Source: Pseudomonas sp. Bout1 (GTDB lineage Bacteria; Pseudomonadota; Gammaproteobacteria; Pseudomonadales; Pseudomonadaceae). Taken from it: a stretch of 64,000 nt of DNA. The notes beneath the pieces are model-generated. The model was not told where the DNA came from and ran no database searches. It saw only the letters and a program-made list of their open reading frames with translations. Location: assembly GCF_034314165.1 (NCBI RefSeq), contig NZ_JAVIWK010000001.1, forward strand, positions 2,309,001 through 2,373,000. The letters run 5' to 3'. The translations under genes were made by a program, and so were the position numbers. Shown here piece after piece: positions 62,483 to 64,000 of this stretch. The stretch's first letter is position 1, and every line of letters starts with the position of its first letter.

Positions 62483-63595
62483 ATGAAACGTGTAGGTCTG
62501 ATCGGTTGGCGCGGTATGGTCGGTTCCGTGCTCATGCAGCGGATGCTGGAAGAGCAGGATTTCGATCTTATTGAGCCGGTGTTTTTCACCACTTCCAATG
62601 TGGGTGGTCAAGGGCCGTCTGTGGGCAAGGACATTGCTCCGCTCAAGGACGCCTACAACATTGAAGAACTGAAGACCCTCGACGTCATTCTGACCTGCCA
62701 GGGCGGCGACTACACCAGCGAAGTCTTCCCCAAGCTGCGTGAAGCCGGCTGGCAGGGCTACTGGATCGACGCCGCTTCCAGCCTGCGCATGCAGGATGAC
62801 GCGGTGATCGTCCTGGACCCGGTGAACCGTAAGGTCATCGACCAGCAACTGGACGCGGGCACCAAGAACTACATCGGCGGCAACTGCACCGTCAGCCTGA
62901 TGCTGATGGGCCTGGGCGGCTTGTTCGAAGCCGGCCTGGTGGAATGGATGAGCGCCATGACCTATCAGGCGGCCTCCGGGGCCGGCGCGCAGAACATGCG
63001 TGAACTGATCAAGCAAATGGGCGCGACACACGCTGCGGTGGCCGATCAACTGGCTGACCCGGCCAGCGCGATCCTCGACATCGACCGCCGTGTGGCCGAA
63101 GCGATGCGCAGTGAAGCCTACCCGACCGAAAATTTCGGTGTGCCATTGGCCGGTAGCCTGATCCCCTGGATCGACAAGGAACTGCCTAACGGCCAGAGCC
63201 GTGAAGAGTGGAAGGCCCAGGCCGAGACCAACAAGATTCTGGGTCGCTTCAAGAGCCCGATCCCGGTGGACGGTATCTGCGTGCGCATCGGCGCCATGCG
63301 TTGCCACAGCCAGGCGCTGACCATCAAGCTGAACAAAGACGTGCCGATCGCCGATATCGAAGGGTTGATCAGCCAGCACAACCCTTGGGTCAAGCTGGTG
63401 CCGAACAGCCGTGATATCAGCATCCAGGAACTGAGCCCGAACAAGGTCACCGGTACCCTGAATGTGCCGGTTGGCCGTCTGCGCAAGCTGAACATGGGTA
63501 CTCAGTACCTGGGCGCGTTCACCGTAGGCGACCAACTGCTGTGGGGCGCGGCTGAACCGTTGCGTCGCATGTTGCGGATTTTGCTGGAGCGTTAA
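62483..63595 (+). CDS. asd: Aspartate-semialdehyde dehydrogenase
   Basis: 370 residues. The N-terminal nucleotide motif is [20 protein letters not shown], and the catalytic Cys is Cys135 in [15 protein letters not shown], matching the E. coli enzyme numbering. It converts aspartyl phosphate to the semialdehyde for lysine, threonine and methionine synthesis and for diaminopimelate. It is followed by a strong terminator. Confidence 0.97.
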   Translation: MKRVGLIGWRGMVGSVLMQRMLEEQDFDLIEPVFFTTSNVGGQGPSVGKDIAPLKDAYNIEELKTLDVILTCQGGDYTSEVFPKLREAGWQGYWIDAASSLRMQDDAVIVLDPVNRKVIDQQLDAGTKNYIGGNCTVSLMLMGLGGLFEAGLVEWMSAMTYQAASGAGAQNMRELIKQMGATHAAVADQLADPASAILDIDRRVAEAMRSEAYPTENFGVPLAGSLIPWIDKELPNGQSREEWKAQAETNKILGRFKSPIPVDGICVRIGAMRCHSQALTIKLNKDVPIADIEGLISQHNPWVKLVPNSRDISIQELSPNKVTGTLNVPVGRLRKLNMGTQYLGAFTVGDQLLWGAAEPLRRMLRILLER

Positions 63596-63612
63596 TCGCT
63601 GCGTGTAATGAG

Positions 63613-63646
63613 AAACCCGCGTTCTGGTGACAGGCGCGGGTTTTTT
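63613..63646 (+). terminator. Rho-independent terminator of asd
   Basis: AAACCCGCG and CGCGGGTTT arms around TTCTGGTGACAGG, with a following T run. Confidence 0.92.
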
Positions 63647-63659
63647 ATTGCGCTTTTGG

Positions 63660-63752
63660 GCCTCATCGCGGGCAAGCCCGGCTCCCACAGTTGACCGAGT
63701 AGTTCAGGCAAACACCGTTCAATGTGGGAGCCGGGCTTGCCCGCGATGGGGC
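63660..63752. repeat. Inverted REP pair
   Basis: CATCGCGGGCAAGCCCGGCT at the left and AGCCGGGCTTGCCCGCGATG at the right form a near-perfect palindrome with arms of about 28 bp. It lies just after the asd terminator. Confidence 0.9.
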
Positions 63753-63843
63753 CATCAGCCACACCACCGAGCCCAGGCTAATTGCCTCACCCCCAACCAC
63801 CCGGTAAAGTGCCGCTCCCCCCGCCATGCCCGAGGCAGCCTCC

Positions 63844-64000
63844 ATGACCCAGACCTTTGATATTGCCGTGATCGGCGCCACCGGCACCGTCGGCGAAACA
63901 CTGGTGCAGATCCTCGAAGAGCAGGACTTCCCGGTGGGTAACCTGCACCTGCTGGCCAGCAGTGAGTCGGCCGGGCATTCGGTGCCGTTTCGCGGCAAGA
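63844..64000 (+). CDS. Aspartate-semialdehyde dehydrogenase-like protein (Usg type), 5' part
   Basis: The first 52 codons lie in the window and the gene runs off the right edge. The opening TFDIAVIGATGTVGETLVQI is an NAD(P)-binding start of the Asd superfamily, and LLASSESAGHSVPFRGK also matches. It is a second, divergent Asd-like gene directly after asd. In pseudomonads such a paralogue (Usg) precedes fimV; I infer that the same holds here. The catalytic Cys region lies outside the window. Confidence 0.8.
   Translation, partial: MTQTFDIAVIGATGTVGETLVQILEEQDFPVGNLHLLASSESAGHSVPFRGK

Overview
The window is a stretch of chromosome from a fluorescent pseudomonad, most likely of the Pseudomonas fluorescens group. 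Supporting signs are the high G+C content, the gene order leuC-leuD-methyltransferase-leuB-asd-second asd, paired REP palindromes built on variants of GGCTTGCCNGCGA, Pseudomonas-type DUF6124 and PAAR proteins, and a lone HrpL-type promoter.

Layout. Positions 1-8 kb hold the end of a MocR-type regulator, a truncated and fused MFS gene, a DCC-family thiol oxidoreductase, a metabolite:H+ symporter, msrA, a REP/14-bp tandem repeat block, and a three-gene molybdenum hydroxylase (2Fe-2S subunit, Tat-exported Mo subunit, tri-haem cytochrome c). Positions 8-23.8 kb are accessory. They contain a PAAR effector with a glycine-rich hydrophobic C-terminus and its probable membrane immunity protein, a GHSLGG hydrolase, small membrane proteins, lipoproteins, a PD-(D/E)XK protein, several small proteins that look like immunity genes, and eroded palindromes. 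Positions 24-36 kb are metabolic: tspO, a D-lactate dehydrogenase/LysR/MFS set, an esterase, a RibD-like deaminase, a TsuA/YedE-type sulfur transporter, a divergent TetR/O-methyltransferase pair, and a sad/ptrR pair. A 204-bp tandem repeat at 36.25-37.06 kb has copied the 3' end of a small membrane-protein gene. Then come the aromatic aminotransferase, uvrB, emrAB, gltX, and a duplicated tRNA-Ala/tRNA-Glu block, followed by a TetR gene, a hydrolase, a thioesterase and dusC.

The most interesting part is 49.6-53.8 kb. A close match to the HrpL consensus (GGAACT-N15-CCACGAA) precedes three co-directional genes that look like an uncharacterised type III effector operon. The first is proline-rich with eighteen 15-bp repeats. 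The second has a C-terminal domain with a Cys/His pair resembling a papain-fold (calpain- or OTU-like) protease. The third carries three related copies of that domain, of which only the last keeps the Cys and His. The first two proteins share an N-terminal module. No secretion machinery lies in the window, so the type III assignment rests on the promoter and the N-termini.

The right end holds a five-PAS GGDEF/EAL protein, then a LysR regulator divergent from leuC, leuD, a methyltransferase, leuB, asd and the start of a second asd-like gene. The leucine genes make the last steps of leucine synthesis, and asd supplies the aspartate-family branch.
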